The position numbers and the translations under genes are program-made. Positions 4,816 through 7,040 of a DNA stretch of 7,040 bases are shown piece after piece. The number at the start of each line of letters is the position of its first letter. Positions within the stretch are counted from its first letter, which is position 1. The notes beneath the pieces are model-generated. The model had not been told where the DNA came from, did no database searches, and was given only the letters and a program-made list of their open reading frames with translations. The stretch covers positions 1 through 7,040 of the forward strand of contig CAZRFE010000100.1 in assembly GCA_964599565.1 (NCBI GenBank), in the 5' to 3' direction. This stretch comes from JAJUFS01 sp964599565 (lineage in GTDB: Bacteria; Pseudomonadota; Gammaproteobacteria; Natronospirales; JAJUFS01).

Positions 4816-7040
4816 ATGGACAAGACCTACGAACCGCAGGCGATCGAGCAGCGCTGGTACGACTCCTGGGAACGCAACGGCTTCTTCAAGCCGTCCGGCG
4901 ACGGCGACGACAGCTACTGCATCCTCATTCCGCCGCCGAACGTCACCGGCACGCTGCACATGGGCCACGCCTTCCAGCACACGCTGCAGGACGCGCTCAT
5001 CCGCTATCACCGCATGCGCGGCGACAACACGCTGTGGCAGCCCGGCACCGATCACGCCGGCATCGCCACGCAGATGGTCGTCGAGCGGCAGCTGAACGCG
5101 GAAGGAAAGACGCGCCACGATCTTGGCCGCGAAGCGTTCGTGAACAAGGTGTGGGAGTGGAAGGAATACTCCGGCGGCACCATCACGCGGCAGATGCGCC
5201 GGCTCGGCGATTCCACCGACTGGTCGCGCGAAGCGTTCACGATGGATCCCGGTCTCACGCAGGCGGTGATGGAAGTCTTCGAGCGTCTTTACGATGAAGG
5301 CCTCATCTACCGCGGCAAGCGACTCGTGAACTGGGACCCGGTGCTGCTCACCGCCCTTTCCGATCTCGAAGTGATTTCGGAGGAAGAGAACGGCAAGCTG
5401 TGGCACCTGCGCTACCCGCTCACCGACGGCAGCGGTTACGTCACCGTCGCGACCACGCGGCCGGAAACCATGCTCGGCGACACCGCCGTTGCCGTGCATC
5501 CGGAAGACGAACGCTACGCGACGCTCATCGGCAGGACACTCACGCTGCCGCTCACCGGGCGCGAGATTCCGATCATCGCGGATGACTATGTCGATCCGGA
5601 ATTCGGTTCCGGCTGCGTGAAGATCACGCCCGCGCATGATTTCAACGATTACGCGATCGGCCAGCGTCATGCGCTTGCGCTGATCAACATCTTCACGCCG
5701 GACGCGAAGGTGAATGAAAACGCGCCGGAAAAATACCGCGGCATGGATCGCTTCGAGGCGCGCAAGGTTATCGTCGCGGATCTCGAGCACGAAGGCGCGC
5801 TCGTGAAGATCGACGAACATAAATTGATGGTTCCGCGCGGCGACCGTTCCAACGCCGTCGTCGAGCCCTACCTCACCGACCAGTGGTACATGAAGATGCG
5901 CCATGAAGATCCCGCGAAGGATCTCGGCGGCGCGGCGATCAAGGCAGTCGAATCCGGCGAAATCCGTTTCGTGCCGGAGAACTGGTCGAAGACCTATTTC
6001 CAGTGGATGAACAACCTGCAGGACTGGTGCATCTCGCGCCAGCTGTGGTGGGGACACCGCATCCCGGCGTGGTACGACAACGACGGCAACGTGTACGTCG
6101 GCCAGGACGAGGATCACGTGCGTTCCAAGTACCGTCTCGGCGGCATCGAACTTCGCCAGGATGACGACGTGCTCGACACCTGGTTCTCCTCCGCGCTGTG
6201 GCCGTTCGCGACACTCGGCTGGCCGGAAGACACGAAGGATCTCGAAACCTTCCTGCCGACCAACGTGCTGATCACCGGCTTCGACATCATCTTCTTCTGG
6301 GTCGCGCGCATGATCATGATGACCCTGAAATTCAAGGACATCGTGCCGTTCCGCGAGATCTACATCACCGGGCTCATCCGCGACGAGCACGGGCAGAAGA
6401 TGTCGAAGTCCAAGGGCAATGTCATCGACCCGATCGATCTCATCGACGGCATCGCGCTCGAAGACCTTGTGCAGAAGCGCACCGCGGGCATGATGCAGCC
6501 GCAGCTTGCCGAGAAGATCGCGAAGAATACGCGCAGGAGTTTCCCCGACGGCATCAAGCCGCACGGCACCGACGCGCTGCGCTTCACGCTCGCCGCGCTC
6601 GCCTCGCCGAGCCGCGACATCAACTTCGATCTCGGCAGGCTCGAAGGCTACCGGAACTTCTGCAACAAGATCTGGAATGCCGCACGCTACGTGCTCATGA
6701 ACACGGAAGGCCAGGACTGCGGAACAAGCGGCGGCGAGATGACGATGTCCGCGGCGGATCGCTGGATACGTTCCCGCCTCGGCACGACCATCGCGGAAAT
6801 CGAGAAACAACTCGCGACCTACCGCTTCGACCTTGTCGCGAACGCAATCCACGATTTCACGTGGGGCGATTTCTGCGACTGGTACCTCGAACTCTCGAAG
6901 CCCGTGCTGCAGTCGGAAGATTCAACCGACGCGCAGAAGCGCGGCACGCGTCACACGCTCGTCACCACGCTCGAAGCACTGCTGCGCGTGATGCATCCGT
7001 ACATGCCGTTTCTCACCGAGGAAATCTGGCAGCGCGTCGC
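4816..7040 (+). CDS. valS: Valyl-tRNA synthetase ValS (3' end cut by window)
   Basis: This is a class I aminoacyl-tRNA synthetase that charges tRNA-Val and hydrolyses mischarged Thr-tRNA-Val. The frame is open without interruption for 741 codons to the window edge; E. coli ValS has 951 residues, so about 200 are missing. The ATP-binding HIGH motif appears as HMGH (48-51) in PPPNVTGTLHMGH. The editing (CP1) domain follows, with TTRPET (213-218) and AHDFNDY (273-279). DWCISRQLWWGHRIPAWY (403-420) and LDTWFSSALWPF mark the return to the catalytic core. The second signature KMSKS is at 528-532. The anticodon-binding helical domain begins around 650, with FTWGDFCDWYLELSK (681-695). The lost part would carry the end of that domain and the C-terminal coiled-coil arm. 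Agreement with E. coli ValS is very high throughout. No frameshift or missing catalytic residue is seen. A TATAAT box 55 bases upstream suggests its own promoter. Confidence 0.97.
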   Translation, partial: MDKTYEPQAIEQRWYDSWERNGFFKPSGDGDDSYCILIPPPNVTGTLHMGHAFQHTLQDALIRYHRMRGDNTLWQPGTDHAGIATQMVVERQLNAEGKTRHDLGREAFVNKVWEWKEYSGGTITRQMRRLGDSTDWSREAFTMDPGLTQAVMEVFERLYDEGLIYRGKRLVNWDPVLLTALSDLEVISEEENGKLWHLRYPLTDGSGYVTVATTRPETMLGDTAVAVHPEDERYATLIGRTLTLPLTGREIPIIADDYVDPEFGSGCVKITPAHDFNDYAIGQRHALALINIFTPDAKVNENAPEKYRGMDRFEARKVIVADLEHEGALVKIDEHKLMVPRGDRSNAVVEPYLTDQWYMKMRHEDPAKDLGGAAIKAVESGEIRFVPENWSKTYFQWMNNLQDWCISRQLWWGHRIPAWYDNDGNVYVGQDEDHVRSKYRLGGIELRQDDDVLDTWFSSALWPFATLGWPEDTKDLETFLPTNVLITGFDIIFFWVARMIMMTLKFKDIVPFREIYITGLIRDEHGQKMSKSKGNVIDPIDLIDGIALEDLVQKRTAGMMQPQLAEKIAKNTRRSFPDGIKPHGTDALRFTLAALASPSRDINFDLGRLEGYRNFCNKIWNAARYVLMNTEGQDCGTSGGEMTMSAADRWIRSRLGTTIAEIEKQLATYRFDLVANAIHDFTWGDFCDWYLELSKPVLQSEDSTDAQKRGTRHTLVTTLEALLRVMHPYMPFLTEEIWQRV

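Noticed and set aside
4723..6852. A 709-codon open frame on the minus strand, antisense to valS.
   Set aside because: It lies entirely opposite an intact, highly conserved valS. Its product is rich in Arg, Val, Asp and His with no recognisable domain. Long antisense frames are expected in high-GC genes with strong third-position bias.

Overview
The window is a high-GC chromosomal segment of a gammaproteobacterium, most likely a member of the Xanthomonadales. This rests on the gene order, on protein similarity to known E. coli counterparts, and on one extragenic repeat. The repeat has the GGCTTCAGCC core that is scattered through many Xanthomonadaceae genomes. Species cannot be named from the sequence alone.

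Layout. Positions 28-2189 carry two minus-strand genes, lptF then lptG in transcription order. They encode the two transmembrane subunits of the LptB2FG lipopolysaccharide exporter and are joined by an ATGA stop/start overlap. A 269-base divergent intergenic region (2190-2458) follows and holds a credible sigma70-type promoter for the rightward genes. The plus strand then carries pepA (leucyl aminopeptidase, 2459-3937), a REP/REPIN-like inverted repeat (3951-3994), holC (DNA polymerase III chi, 4012-4431), a small acidic protein of unknown function (4439-4744), and valS (valyl-tRNA synthetase, from 4816 and cut by the window end). valS appears to have its own promoter with a perfect TATAAT -10 box.

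How the genes relate. This is the same lptGF / pepA-holC-valS divergent neighbourhood known from E. coli, so it is conserved housekeeping DNA. LptF and LptG act together in the inner membrane to extract LPS. PepA, HolC and ValS have unrelated roles (peptide turnover, replisome/SSB contact, tRNA charging) but are commonly co-located. No mobile element, CRISPR array, RNA gene, phage or defence system is visible. I found no evidence of a new biological system. The two points most worth a second look are the paired inverted repeat between pepA and holC and the lysine-free acidic small protein between holC and valS.
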